This document shows, one piece after another, positions 1 to 7,655 of a stretch of 25,672 bases of DNA. Made by a program: the position numbers and the translations under genes. Position 1 is the stretch's first letter; each line of letters starts with the position of its first letter. The stretch is from a virus. The notes beneath the pieces are model-generated. The model worked only from the letters and a program-made list of their open reading frames with translations, was not told where the DNA came from and did not search any database. The stretch is from positions 1-25,672 of IMG/VR virus record IMGVR_UViG_3300037069_001914, one strand, 5' to 3'.

Positions 1-826
1 AGGGGTCAGCAGAACGAACAACACCCCAGAAGGTGTCACTGCCGCTTGGAGAACTATAAGGAATCCAAGCTTGAAGTCCCGATAGTGCTAAAGAGGATCC
101 AGTGGACACTGCGCCTGCAATCATGTCTCCTTGTACGCCAAGAGCGTTGCCAGCGGTTGACCAGCTAGAAGAGGTAGCAGAAGCCGTTACAGTGATAATA
201 CCGTTTGCTCTGTCAACAGCGGTAATAACAGCGGTTGAAGCAGAAAGGGTTGCTAACGAAGTAATCGTTTGACCACTTAGTGTAGGAACGCTGTTCTGAA
301 GGGTCATTCCAATTTCGAAATTAACAATTGCTTGTGGGTTCGAAAGAGTAATAACGTATACGGGAGCCGATCCTGAATCAGCGCTACCGATGAAACCACG
401 AACGCCGGTTCCGTCTCCGAAGAGTTCGAAAGCGATGTTGTTGGTGATGTTTCGGAAACCGCCGTCCATTTGAAGTTTAGCAGCATCAACGAAAGCGCCA
501 GCGTTCGTTTTAGTCTGTTCCATCAAAAGGTTGGTAATCGTTACGAGCTGATAATCTTCAACAACGTAAACGAAGAAGCTTGCAAGGCTGGTAGCAGTTT
601 GATTGCTTTGAGCCAAGGAGAACGTATGAGAACGTCCTTGAGGAGTTCCATATTCAAGAGGCACTGGAATATATTTACCAGCGAATCCGTCTACAGATTC
701 GTTCTTAGGCACTAATGCCAAGAAGGGGTTTTCTTTATAAACTAGATCCTGCATGTATTCTGCAGAGTCCGTGTACAACTCTTTAAGAGCTGCGATTTGG
801 TTAGCTGAGGTAGCGTATGTAGCCAT
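1..826 (-). CDS. Major capsid protein, N-terminal 275 residues (runs off window)
   Basis: The frame is open from the ATG at 826 to the window edge, giving 275 codons with no stop, so the 3' end is missing. The product starts MATYATSANQIAALKELY, contains NLLMEQTKTNAGAFVDAAKL around residue 105-125 and GDGTGVRGFIGSAD around 150. This is the usual composition of an HK97-fold capsid subunit, and the segment after the ATG resembles N-terminal arms of phage capsid proteins. Position fits: it follows portal and scaffold genes in the order typical of tailed phages. A Shine-Dalgarno AGGA lies 8 nt before the ATG. Codon use is richer in G and C than in the small genes, as expected for a highly expressed protein. 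The identification is from context and overall look rather than a diagnostic motif. Confidence 0.82.
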   Translation of the reverse strand, partial: MATYATSANQIAALKELYTDSAEYMQDLVYKENPFLALVPKNESVDGFAGKYIPVPLEYGTPQGRSHTFSLAQSNQTATSLASFFVYVVEDYQLVTITNLLMEQTKTNAGAFVDAAKLQMDGGFRNITNNIAFELFGDGTGVRGFIGSADSGSAPVYVITLSNPQAIVNFEIGMTLQNSVPTLSGQTITSLATLSASTAVITAVDRANGIITVTASATSSSWSTAGNALGVQGDMIAGAVSTGSSLALSGLQAWIPYSSPSGSDTFWGVVRSADP

Positions 827-956
827 TTGACTATTCCTATTAGGCCTTGGTAATGCGGGCTTATCGCCTTTATGTTCCTTTAGCCGTTATTGATAGCTAT
901 AGCTGTTCAAAACACCATTGTCTGAATAGCCATAACTGTTCGTAATTAAAAGTTAT
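827..956 (-). promoter_or_regulatory. 130-bp non-coding leader before capsid gene with imperfect direct repeat
   Basis: No ORF of useful length is present on either strand between the scaffold stop and the capsid start. Two 19-bp copies of an imperfect direct repeat (890-908 and 923-941 on the plus strand, 15 of 19 bases identical) sit inside it. The proximal copy includes the 10-bp palindrome AGCTATAGCT. There is no convincing sigma70 promoter or rho-independent terminator. The gap may hold a late promoter or mRNA processing site for the capsid transcript; this is inference. Confidence 0.3.
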
Positions 957-1964
957 TTACTTGAGCTCACCTTTAAAGGCCAAGAGAGCGCGTTCTCTAG
1001 CTGATAACTGTCTAGAGCTGCTCATATTATTGGTTAAGGTTTTAATTTGTTGCTGCTTGGGTGCATCCGTAATCTTCTGTTCAGCGGGCTTACTTGCTGA
1101 CTGCAGTTTCTGTTGAATCTTTTTAATCCTTGTAATCTTTAGGGCTTCTTCTACAAGGTGATCTTCAACAGCTTGGGCGGCTTCTTCTACGGACATAAGA
1201 TAGCCGTCCTGGTCAAAAGTTCTCTCAATAAGCTCTACTACATCGTTTATTGAGTTGGTTTCTTTAATAGTTTCAAAATTTGGGTCTGCTTCTACTAAAC
1301 GCTTGGTTTCATTTCTAAGTTGAGATTTAGTTTGTTGTAAAGCTTCTTGATCTCGTTCTTCAAAAGTTTTATTAGTTTTCTCTAGCTTCTGATCGATTTC
1401 AGCTAGTCTAGCCTCAAGCTTTTTAATATATGTTTGTTGTTCTCTTTGTTCTGGAGTAGGACCGTTAAGAGCCCTTTCGGTAAGCTGCTCATAGGTTAAA
1501 CCTAAATCAGATAACACCGAGAAGGGGTCTTCTGCTAGCTTATCTTTTGATATGTATTTAGATTCATCAAAAGCAGGGGCTTTAGGACGTAAAGCTTCTT
1601 CAGCAGCGAGTCTTGCTGATTCCTCTTTAGCTCTAATAGCTTGTTCTCTAGCTCTAAGAGCTTTTTCTTTCCTAGCTAATACAGCGTATTGACTGGAAAG
1701 CGGTTCTTCTGTGGCCTTAGTTTCTGCTTTAGGCGCTTCAGAAGCAGGGGCTTCATTATTATCAGTTTGTCCACTAGGTTGCTTTATAGCGCCTAGTTCT
1801 TCAACTGAAACGTTTGAGGGGTTTCTAACCGCTTCTGATTGAGAGTTTCCTGTATTATTGGCCTGCATAGCAGCGTTAAGTCTAGCTACGACGTCAGCTT
1901 TTATATTTGAAGGGCCATTGGACATTCTTACGGACGCAGGTCCTGAACTTGGTACGACTTTCAT
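957..1964 (-). CDS. Capsid scaffold protein
   Basis: The 335-residue product is hydrophilic and low in aromatic residues, with an Ala/Pro/Glu/Thr-rich disordered region (about residues 40-90) and a long charged helical region. Residues 95-120 (RKEKALRAREQAIRAKEES) and 180-225 look like coiled coils. The C-terminus ends in a basic helix, RQLSARERALLAFKGELK, the usual capsid-binding element of scaffolds. Scaffolds guide capsid subunits into procapsids around the portal and leave or are degraded before packaging. Its place between portal and capsid gene supports this strongly. SD AGGAG is 6 nt before the ATG. No protease motif is seen, so a fused protease is unlikely. Confidence 0.8.
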   Translation of the reverse strand: MKVVPSSGPASVRMSNGPSNIKADVVARLNAAMQANNTGNSQSEAVRNPSNVSVEELGAIKQPSGQTDNNEAPASEAPKAETKATEEPLSSQYAVLARKEKALRAREQAIRAKEESARLAAEEALRPKAPAFDESKYISKDKLAEDPFSVLSDLGLTYEQLTERALNGPTPEQREQQTYIKKLEARLAEIDQKLEKTNKTFEERDQEALQQTKSQLRNETKRLVEADPNFETIKETNSINDVVELIERTFDQDGYLMSVEEAAQAVEDHLVEEALKITRIKKIQQKLQSASKPAEQKITDAPKQQQIKTLTNNMSSSRQLSARERALLAFKGELK

Positions 1965-2016
1965 AAATACTCCTGGTTGACAGCAAACGAATGTTGCTAT
2001 CTAGTTAATTGCTTTA

Positions 2017-2036
2017 GTCTTTAAATCAATAAAGAC
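2017..2036 (-). repeat. 7-bp inverted repeat (hairpin) upstream of scaffold gene
   Basis: The minus strand reads GTCTTTA, a 6-base loop, then TAAAGAC, a perfect 7-bp inverted repeat. It lies in the 88-bp gap between the small membrane-protein gene and the scaffold gene. There is no U-run after it, so it is a poor intrinsic terminator. It could be an mRNA stability or processing element. Confidence 0.35.
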
Positions 2037-2052
2037 GGTTTGTTTGTGGCTA

Positions 2053-2223
2053 CTAGATATGGAGCTTAGCTAGCTCTAAAGAGAGGAGGATGATAATCGA
2101 GATGAGAATCATGAAAACTGATTGATAAGAAGCTATGGAAGGCCAGTTGGTGCTTTTAACCTTGGTTATGCCATTGCAGGCGGGGCAGTGCGTTGATATG
2201 AAAGTTCTTCTACGCGGTGTCAT
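2053..2223 (-). CDS. Small protein with CPxC half zinc-ribbon and one membrane segment
   Basis: This 56-residue ORF starts with ATG at 2223 and ends with TAG at 2053-2055. AAAGG lies 6 nt before the start, and the start falls just 9 nt after the portal stop, as expected for a coupled gene. The product begins MTPRRRTF, has THCPACNG at residues 11-18 (one CxxC pair, half of a zinc ribbon), and a run of about 17 hydrophobic residues at 36-52 (VFMILISIIILLSLELA). It would be a small single-pass membrane protein with a basic, cysteine-bearing N-terminus. I do not recognise a family. A holin or a membrane accessory is conceivable, but a lone CxxC is not typical of holins. Coding status rests on SD, spacing and the hydrophobic segment. 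Confidence 0.55.
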   Translation of the reverse strand: MTPRRRTFISTHCPACNGITKVKSTNWPSIASYQSVFMILISIIILLSLELAKLHI

Positions 2224-2232
2224 TAAAGGCCT

Positions 2233-4131
2233 TTATCCTATTGCACCGTTGGGGACTAAAGGAGACACGGGTTTAGCTGCTGGAGCTGCCATTGGTGCTG
2301 ATCCTTCCGTGCCTGGAGCAGCAGGAGGGGCTGGAGGCATAGCGGCCATTTTAAGAGCCTGTACTTGAGAAAAGAAATCTCTTAACATTTGGCAACGATC
2401 TTCTTCTAACCTATTACTGGAATAGAGATTGTAGTATTGAGTTACTAGGTCATTAGCTAAGGATAAGTTCATGAAAGGATCTGGACTGGTGTATTCGCCG
2501 TCTTCTACGATTTTATCTAAAGCTTGCAGTATGCGCTCTTCTGATGCATTAGCTAGTTGTTCTACTTGTTCTAAATCAGGATAATCTAATAATCTTCGAC
2601 CTTCTTGAATGGAAATCATTCCTGATTGAATCATTTCAGTGATTTTCTGCATTCTTCCTGCTGGGTCTCTTGGAAGAGAGGACATATTAAAGCACTGAAT
2701 GACGAATGGATCCTTAATTAAATCCATTTCAGGAAGGTCTATTTGTTTAGAGCCCTTCTTATTAGGGAATACAGTGGAATATTTGCCATCTCGTTCAGCT
2801 ATGTCTTTAGCTTTATCGGTAATTGCATAAGCTAAATCAATGAAAAGAGTGTCATATTTACGAGATAAAGATGCCATTCTGTCTGTTGATATATCGTCAT
2901 AGGATCTAATGGCCTCACCGGAGTTCAATCCTGCAGGTTTTTGAGACCCCGCTTGCATTGCGGATACGCCTTCTTGTTGATAGCCCATTTGAATCAATCG
3001 TTCAAGTTGAGCATATATTTCTTGTGGAACACAAGGGGCTACTGAGTATGTAGGAGGGGTACCTGTATAACTAATAATAGCACCAACTTCATTGTTGAAT
3101 GAAGTTTTAGAGATTTTAGAGCCTGCATCTACAAACACTCTAGGAACACCGACTAATCGTATGCTTTTAGATATAGTATGAAGTAATTGATTAATTTCTA
3201 TTTGAGTGCCGGTTAAACGTTCGGCTGCACCTTGGGACCAGAAACCTAATAGACGCTCGGAGTCATGAAGGAATACAAAAGGGAATTTATCCTTGGTGTA
3301 TTCTTCATCCATTATAATACCCGAGGTACAAGCTATAGTATGTCTACCATCTTTTGCATCTTTGCCGCTTCTAAGGTGCCATCCTTCAACGACCATGACC
3401 ATATCAGACACTGTCTTCGAGGCATCTGCAGAATTGTCAGGAAAGGCCTGTTCTGCTTGTTTAATGACATTTTTGAATTTTGGATTCATTGCCATGAGAA
3501 CAGAACGGTCTACAAGCTTAAGTTCGTATATTTGTCTTGGTTCGCCATACATCGATTCACTGGGGTCTGTGAATATTTCTGTTAGGAGACGGCGTTCTAA
3601 ACCAACTTTGTTATCTTCTGTTTCTACTATCTTGAGAACCCCGGTGCCTAAAATTTCGGCATCTCTTAAAGCCATAACAGCTTTTTCATAGGTTTTTGTT
3701 TGATAGAACTCACCTAAGATAAAGTTATTTAATTGTTTCGCTAGTCTTCGTTCTTTATAATCGCTATTGTCTGTCAAGAATACCGGTGCGGGTCTAGATT
3801 GGCCTATACGCGCTACCTTGGTGTCTATAACCGACTGAATGATATTCATTGTGGGTCGATCGGTGGGAATGCCGGTCATTTGATCCATTTTCGACATGTT
3901 AGTGCCGATGAAGGAAAACAACGACATGTTACCGTAGAGGCGAGCATATATAGCTGCTTGACGTTGTCTATACTGTTGACTTTCTTTAAGGAAAGCCGCC
4001 GTGCTTAACAATTCCTTAGACAGCTGCTCATCAGTAGTAGAGTCCCACCACTTGTAAGCTTGTTTTTTGTCTTTCTTATCGGTAGTTTTGAACGTTACCG
4101 TTGTTTTTGGAACTGTTTTTGTTACACGCAT
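2233..4131 (-). CDS. Portal protein
   Basis: The 632-residue product is the dodecameric portal through which DNA enters the head and to which the terminase docks. The N-terminal half has typical portal features: an early helical region with QQYRQRQAAIYARLYGNMS (about 52-70), then TDRPTMNIIQSVIDTKVARI (about 90-110), and MALRDAEILGTGVLKI (about 153-168), the conserved alternation seen in podophage-type portals. The middle has GTQIEINQLLHTISKSIRL, the portal stem-like helix, and ends with an Ala/Pro-rich tail (residues 600-632). Length fits large portals. It lies downstream of terL and upstream of scaffold, separated from terL by three small genes. The SD is weak and the gene starts 3 nt after the previous stop, so translation may be coupled. 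Confidence 0.85.
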   Translation of the reverse strand: MRVTKTVPKTTVTFKTTDKKDKKQAYKWWDSTTDEQLSKELLSTAAFLKESQQYRQRQAAIYARLYGNMSLFSFIGTNMSKMDQMTGIPTDRPTMNIIQSVIDTKVARIGQSRPAPVFLTDNSDYKERRLAKQLNNFILGEFYQTKTYEKAVMALRDAEILGTGVLKIVETEDNKVGLERRLLTEIFTDPSESMYGEPRQIYELKLVDRSVLMAMNPKFKNVIKQAEQAFPDNSADASKTVSDMVMVVEGWHLRSGKDAKDGRHTIACTSGIIMDEEYTKDKFPFVFLHDSERLLGFWSQGAAERLTGTQIEINQLLHTISKSIRLVGVPRVFVDAGSKISKTSFNNEVGAIISYTGTPPTYSVAPCVPQEIYAQLERLIQMGYQQEGVSAMQAGSQKPAGLNSGEAIRSYDDISTDRMASLSRKYDTLFIDLAYAITDKAKDIAERDGKYSTVFPNKKGSKQIDLPEMDLIKDPFVIQCFNMSSLPRDPAGRMQKITEMIQSGMISIQEGRRLLDYPDLEQVEQLANASEERILQALDKIVEDGEYTSPDPFMNLSLANDLVTQYYNLYSSNRLEEDRCQMLRDFFSQVQALKMAAMPPAPPAAPGTEGSAPMAAPAAKPVSPLVPNGAIG

Positions 4132-4134
4132 AAG

Positions 4135-4395
4135 TTATTGGTTTTCTTCAGTAATGCTTGAACTCCAAAATAAAATTTCTTCTTCCGATAGTCCCGCGGT
4201 GTCATCTGCTATTACTTCTGGTTGCGATAAAGTAGCTGATATGTTTTCTTGTGCGGGACTTATTACAGTGCGTCTTCTTCTAGTAACTGTCGGAGCTAAA
4301 TCAGATAAAGTGAATTCTACCTCTGAGTTTTTGAAGCTTTTTATACCGGCTTTCCTACAGGCATCGGCTAGCTTTTTAATCTCTTTAGCGGTCAT
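4135..4395 (-). CDS. Hypothetical small protein between terL and portal
   Basis: The 86-residue product begins with a short helix, MTAKEIKKLADACRKAGIKS, followed by a predicted strand (EVEFTLSDL) and the basic patch TRRRRT at residues 37-42. The C-terminal 25 residues are acidic and probably disordered. The N-terminal helix-strand pattern (KxLADACRKAGIxSFKxSEVEFTLS) recurs in small phage proteins coded beside portal genes, but I know no function. It starts one base after the upstream stop region and sits three bases before the portal start, so it is in the head operon. It could be a head-assembly accessory. Confidence 0.6.
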   Translation of the reverse strand: MTAKEIKKLADACRKAGIKSFKNSEVEFTLSDLAPTVTRRRRTVISPAQENISATLSQPEVIADDTAGLSEEEILFWSSSITEENQ

Positions 4396-4396
4396 G

Positions 4397-5086
4397 TTAA
4401 GACCTTTTTTTCATTTTTTTCCTGATGGAATCGACCATATCGTAAGAATCTTCGTCACTTAGCTCGTGGCCTTTAAGATTTGAATCATGTGGTTGTTCAT
4501 GCTCACCTGAATCTGAGTAGTTTTCTTTTAAAGCTGCTTCTTCAAATTCTTCCCACATATCAGCTGGGTTTTCAGAATCATGTTCAGGTCCTTCAACTTC
4601 TCCACCTTCGGCCATCATTTTACGCTTGCGCATAATATGGTCTACGACAGAGCCACCTTCAGCCCATTTATCGGACATGTATTCGTCCATAGGCAATCTA
4701 TGATCATCTGGTTTTCGTTCTGGATCCGATCCACCAGCCCATTGATCAGACATATAATCTTTTTCGTCTAATCGTCTGTTGTCTGGTTTAGCTTTAGGAA
4801 GTCCTGGATTACCGTCTCGTTCGGCTTTGTCGTCAATTTTGCCACCTTCAGCCCATTTGCTAGACATATATTCAGACATTGGAAGTCTTTTGTCGTCTGG
4901 CTTAGCTTTTGGCATTGCAGGCTCATCGGTGTCTTCAGCTTTACCGCCGTATGCCATTTTTTTACGAGCTCTGCGTTGTGTTTCTAATGCAATTGCAATG
5001 CTTTGTTTTTTAGGTTTACCGGCTTCCATTTCTTTTTCAATGTTCTTGCCGACAGCTTTTTTACTTGAGCTCTTAATAAGAGGCAT
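4397..5086 (-). CDS. DUF6496-like N-terminus plus three KPDxxRL...EYMSxxWAxGG repeats
   Basis: The 229-residue product has two parts. Residues 9-40 (KKAVGKNIEKEMEAGKPKKQ, then SIAIALETQRRA) match the short helical segment common in phage structural operons that I associate with DUF6496. Residues 63-82, 100-119 and 126-145 are three divergent copies of a unit of the form KPD-x-x-R-L-x-x-x-E/D-Y-M-S-x-x-W-A-x-G-G. The tail is acidic (residues 165-215) and ends in a basic stretch, RKKMKKRS. There is no transmembrane segment. In this position it is probably a virion or head-assembly protein; no enzymatic motif is seen. The repeats suggest a short linear motif displayed three times, perhaps for a multimeric partner. 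Confidence 0.65.
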   Translation of the reverse strand: MPLIKSSSKKAVGKNIEKEMEAGKPKKQSIAIALETQRRARKKMAYGGKAEDTDEPAMPKAKPDDKRLPMSEYMSSKWAEGGKIDDKAERDGNPGLPKAKPDNRRLDEKDYMSDQWAGGSDPERKPDDHRLPMDEYMSDKWAEGGSVVDHIMRKRKMMAEGGEVEGPEHDSENPADMWEEFEEAALKENYSDSGEHEQPHDSNLKGHELSDEDSYDMVDSIRKKMKKRS

Positions 5087-5089
5087 AAA

Positions 5090-5341
5090 TTATTCTTGTC
5101 CTTCGTTAGTATGAGGCCCTTCTTCATGGGGCAAAGAGTCATAAATTTGAAATGCGGAGTGTAGAGCTAAAGCAATGTGCTTTACATCTTTTTGTTCAAA
5201 AGCTCTTAAAAGGTCAGCGGCGGCTGCTTCCATAGCTAAATTATCTTTTTTTGGTTCAGAATCAGATTTAACATCCGGTGTTCTGTGCTTGATAATCATT
5301 CCAGCAATACCGGTTTCTTTATTTTTGAGAAAAGGAAGCAT
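5090..5341 (-). CDS. Hypothetical protein after terL
   Basis: I place the start at the ATG at 5341, giving 83 residues (MLPFLKNKETGIAGMIIKHR...), because AGGAG lies exactly 8 nt upstream. The farther ATG at 5374 has no SD and lies inside a 20-bp palindrome. The product has a short N-terminal strand-rich part and then two helices (residues about 38-70, LAMEAAAADLLRAFEQ and HIALALHSAFQIYDS) with an acidic C-terminus. That second half resembles small helical phage proteins coded beside portal genes. Function is unknown. The stop lies just 3 nt before the next start. Expression is probably controlled by the hairpin over its SD. Confidence 0.6.
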   Translation of the reverse strand: MLPFLKNKETGIAGMIIKHRTPDVKSDSEPKKDNLAMEAAAADLLRAFEQKDVKHIALALHSAFQIYDSLPHEEGPHTNEGQE

Positions 5342-5346
5342 CGATT

Positions 5347-5372
5347 GGACTCCTATCTCTATAGGAAAGTCC
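5347..5372 (-). promoter_or_regulatory. Hairpin sequestering the ribosome binding site of the gene at 5341
   Basis: On the minus strand GGAC, a TT bulge, then TCCTAT pair with ATAGGA and GTCC around an AGAG loop, giving 10 base pairs. The AGGAG Shine-Dalgarno (5350-5354) is wholly within the 3' arm, so a folded transcript would block initiation at 5341. Confidence 0.5.
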
Positions 5373-5391
5373 ATTAAAATGCATTTTAATG
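5372..5391. repeat. 20-bp perfect palindrome
   Basis: The sequence is CATTAAAATG followed directly by its reverse complement CATTTTAATG, with no spacer. It lies between the terL-end repeats and the RBS hairpin in a 115-bp non-coding gap. A spacerless dyad of this length is typical of a site for a dimeric DNA-binding protein; which protein is not known. Confidence 0.7.
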
Positions 5392-5410
5392 ATAATTAAG
5401 CTATTATTAG

Positions 5411-5470
5411 TGTTTATTACCAATTATTACTATTTATTACCAATTATTAGTGTTTATTACCAATTATTAA
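5411..5470 (-). repeat. Three tandem 20-bp repeats at the end of terL
   Basis: On the plus strand three consecutive 20-bp units occupy 5411-5430, 5431-5450 and 5451-5470. They share a TTTATTACCAATTATTA core and differ only at the second base and at the last base. The copy at 5451-5470 contains the terL stop and its last codons (N-N-W-stop), so the other two look like duplications of the gene end into the gap. The unit is not a multiple of three. Function may be iteron-like binding, or the array may be a slippage product. Confidence 0.85.
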
Positions 5471-6902
5471 ATGGATCGTCACTTTTATCTTTTTGGAAAT
5501 GTTCTAAAGCAGAGTTCCACATAAGCTCTTGTTCTTCTTTCCCCCACTCAGGGGTGCCGGGCTTATTTCTTGTTTTTTCTGCTTCGTACGCATAAGCGTA
5601 TGATTCTTTAAATGCATATAACACCGCGTCAATTATGTCAGAATGGTATCTATCAGACACCTTAATCTTATCAGGTGTTGATTTATCTCTGTCTATTTCT
5701 ACTAAAAAAGAATCTTTAGCAAAGTTTGAGTCTCTTTTTGCTTTAAACTTTCCAGTCCTAAGATAGTCATTTAATAAGGCTACATTTTCCATTTTTCTAA
5801 ATTTATCTGCAGCCTCTAATGGAATTTTATATCTTTTTATTAATTCTTCAGAAATCTTTTTACCTAACCCACCGGTATCTATAACTATTTTATCAAAATC
5901 ATATTTTTTACGTAAAAATTCAATTTGATTAGTTAAATCTGTTATATCTTGTCCTTTGTTGAGCATCTCCTCTACTAAATATATGTTTGGAGTGTTAGAG
6001 TGCCATGCCAATACCGCTAGGGCATCAGCGTCATCATGTCCTATATCTACCCCTAGAATATAATGATACTTTGCTAAGGGATTACTCAGCTTAGGCAAAG
6101 TATCATAACTATTTTGATGCTCATTGTAATGAATAAGAAGAGAATTAGTATCTACTACGCATCTACCAAAAAATTCTCTTTGAATCGAAGGATCATCTCT
6201 TGTAACCCCTCTTCTATCTAATTCATTCTTAAGCATTTGCTCATGTGTGTTTTTTGATGTTTTTACTAGAAACGGATTGTTAAAGAATGTCCAAGAGTGT
6301 TTAGACCATGTATTTTTAATATTTTCGAATGCATTAATAAAGAATCCGTTTGGGACGGGTGGGGGTGTGCCTATAAGGCAAATAGTGCCTGCATAGTCCA
6401 TTAAAGTAGGTCCTAAAGCTTCATTTACTAGTTCTTCTATGTAGGCTCTAAATGATTGAGCTTCATCTATGTATACTAATTTTAAAGCAAGACCTCGAAA
6501 CTTGTCGATTTCACTGAGGTCTTTAGCACCGGAAAGATATATTATAGATCCGTTCGGAAACGTAATTGAGAGTTCAGATAGACTTTCCTCTCCTTCTAAT
6601 AGATATGTTTTGTTGATTTTTTTTAACTCTTTCCATATAATTTTTTTAGCATTATTACGAGATAATGTAATGTAAAGACAAACCACGTTAGTATTTTCTA
6701 AAGCCGTACGTACTAAATCGGCGGCACATGATATTGTTTTGCCGGCACGGCGACTACACATGGCTACTTTACTTCTAGAGGGGTCTCGAACAAAATCTAG
6801 TTGTTCAGCAAATAGAAAATTTTCTATTAGAAATTTAGGAGCTTCTTTACGTTCTTTAAGTCTTTTATCTAAAGCTTTTTGAGCTCCTATTTTAGTAATC
6901 AT
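5457..6902 (-). CDS. terL: Terminase large subunit (packaging ATPase-nuclease)
   Basis: The 481-residue product is the motor that translocates DNA into the procapsid and cuts the concatemer. The N-terminal ATPase shows an adenine-binding region (FAEQLDFVRDPSRSKVAMCS), Walker A CSRRAGKT at 49-56, Walker B VYIDEA at 143-148 and coupling motif CLIGTP at about 175-180. The C-terminal RNase H-fold nuclease shows the expected acidic residues: D286 in LGVDIGHDD, D342 in VIDTGG, and D422/D425 in HSDIIDA. Length is normal. The start at 6902 overlaps the previous gene by ATGA, and the last codons lie in a 20-bp tandem repeat. All catalytic residues appear intact. Confidence 0.96.
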   Translation of the reverse strand: MITKIGAQKALDKRLKERKEAPKFLIENFLFAEQLDFVRDPSRSKVAMCSRRAGKTISCAADLVRTALENTNVVCLYITLSRNNAKKIIWKELKKINKTYLLEGEESLSELSITFPNGSIIYLSGAKDLSEIDKFRGLALKLVYIDEAQSFRAYIEELVNEALGPTLMDYAGTICLIGTPPPVPNGFFINAFENIKNTWSKHSWTFFNNPFLVKTSKNTHEQMLKNELDRRGVTRDDPSIQREFFGRCVVDTNSLLIHYNEHQNSYDTLPKLSNPLAKYHYILGVDIGHDDADALAVLAWHSNTPNIYLVEEMLNKGQDITDLTNQIEFLRKKYDFDKIVIDTGGLGKKISEELIKRYKIPLEAADKFRKMENVALLNDYLRTGKFKAKRDSNFAKDSFLVEIDRDKSTPDKIKVSDRYHSDIIDAVLYAFKESYAYAYEAEKTRNKPGTPEWGKEEQELMWNSALEHFQKDKSDDPFNNW

Positions 6903-7213
6903 TTTTTAGCAATTTTCTCTAGTTCATTATCGCTTAATTTGTTAAGTAAGTCTTTTTCATCTTTTTTAAGAGTTTGAAGAATAGCCATTACATCTTTCAG
7001 ATTCATTACAGTAAATCTACTAGGATCTCCGGTAGCCACATCAGCTGTTATGGCTCGCATTATGCCATATATGGCTTTTAACCCTCTGCCCATTAGATCA
7101 TCAATAGATAGATCTTCTGGAATAGGTTCAGGAGCCTTCGTTTCTTCAACTACAGGCTCCTTAACATACACACCGTCGACATCTTTGTACCCTGGTATGA
7201 CTCTTTTGCTCAT
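6899..7213 (-). CDS. Possible terminase small subunit
   Basis: The 104-residue product lies directly before terL and overlaps it by 4 nt, the standard place for the DNA-recognition subunit TerS. Residues 1-35 are strand/loop rich and acidic (VKEPVVEETKAPEPIPED); residues 36-104 are helical, ending NLKDVMAILQTLKKDEKDLL and LSDNELEKIAKK. No helix-turn-helix is obvious, and the protein is short for a TerS, so the call rests mainly on position. An alternative is a small head-assembly protein with TerS encoded elsewhere, for example the HTH-containing gene at 8083-8466. Confidence 0.4.
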   Translation of the reverse strand: MSKRVIPGYKDVDGVYVKEPVVEETKAPEPIPEDLSIDDLMGRGLKAIYGIMRAITADVATGDPSRFTVMNLKDVMAILQTLKKDEKDLLNKLSDNELEKIAKK

Positions 7214-7458
7214 GAGGCCTTAGAAGGTTTAATAGTAACTAATGGTTCGGCTTCTGTGATATACATCTGAACGTTTGCATAAGGAATAATAGAGGTTCCC
7301 ACTACACCCTTAATGGTGAGTTCTAATCCATTAAGTCCCTCAAACATGGTGAGATCTAGTGTCTTGTTTTTAAGAGGAAGATCATTACCTAGTGATCCAA
7401 CACCGGGTACTACGATTTGTAGATCATGCAACTTAGCTCTAATTACTTTCCTTTTCAT
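7210..7458 (-). CDS. Hypothetical small beta-rich protein
   Basis: The 82-residue product is strand-rich: alternating hydrophobic residues in VIRAKLHDLQIVVPGVGSL, LDLTMFEGLNGLELTIKGVV and YANVQMYITEAEPLVTIKP. There is no signal peptide, membrane segment or catalytic motif. It overlaps the next gene by 4 nt, so it is co-translated with the TerS candidate. A good SD (AAAGGAGT) lies just before the start. Function is unknown; a small virion or assembly protein is plausible from position. Confidence 0.6.
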   Translation of the reverse strand: MKRKVIRAKLHDLQIVVPGVGSLGNDLPLKNKTLDLTMFEGLNGLELTIKGVVGTSIIPYANVQMYITEAEPLVTIKPSKAS

Positions 7459-7650
7459 TTAAGACTCCTTTTTTTCAGCAGCTTGTAGTTTTGCAGCTTC
7501 AAAGTTAAGTGTTTGAAGCTCTTCATTTAATAGAGCTAAGTCTTTGGTAAACACGTAAATTTGATACTGAATATTACCTGCTTTAGCACATAATTGACCA
7601 TATTCTTTTGAAACTTCGTCTAGAGTTCTTACTTTTTTTTCTTCGGACAT
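7459..7650 (-). CDS. Hypothetical small coiled-coil protein
   Basis: The 63-residue product is highly charged and helical, with a heptad-like pattern across residues 25-58 (IQYQIYVFTKDLALLNEELQ, then TLNFEAAKLQ), suggesting a coiled-coil dimer. It abuts the next start exactly. There is no recognised family. SD is a weak AAAGGTAATA before the ATG. Confidence 0.6.
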   Translation of the reverse strand: MSEEKKVRTLDEVSKEYGQLCAKAGNIQYQIYVFTKDLALLNEELQTLNFEAAKLQAAEKKES

Positions 7651-7655
7651 TTATA

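Noticed and set aside
2135-2368. Plus-strand ORF opposite the portal end
   Set aside because: It lies opposite the Ala/Pro-rich tail of the portal gene and the small membrane gene, with no SD and no family features.
5355-5366. T7-like RNA polymerase promoter (CCTATAGAGATA versus the CTATAGGGAGA core)
   Set aside because: Only the CTATAG core fits, the string is explained by a hairpin, no second copy was found and no single-subunit RNA polymerase gene is seen.
5342-5374. ATG at 5374 as start of the 5090 gene
   Set aside because: It has no SD and lies in the 20-bp palindrome; the ATG at 5341 has AGGAG at 8 nt.
5411-5470. Three 20-bp tandem repeats as a CRISPR array
   Set aside because: Units are directly adjacent with no spacers, and no cas gene is in the window.
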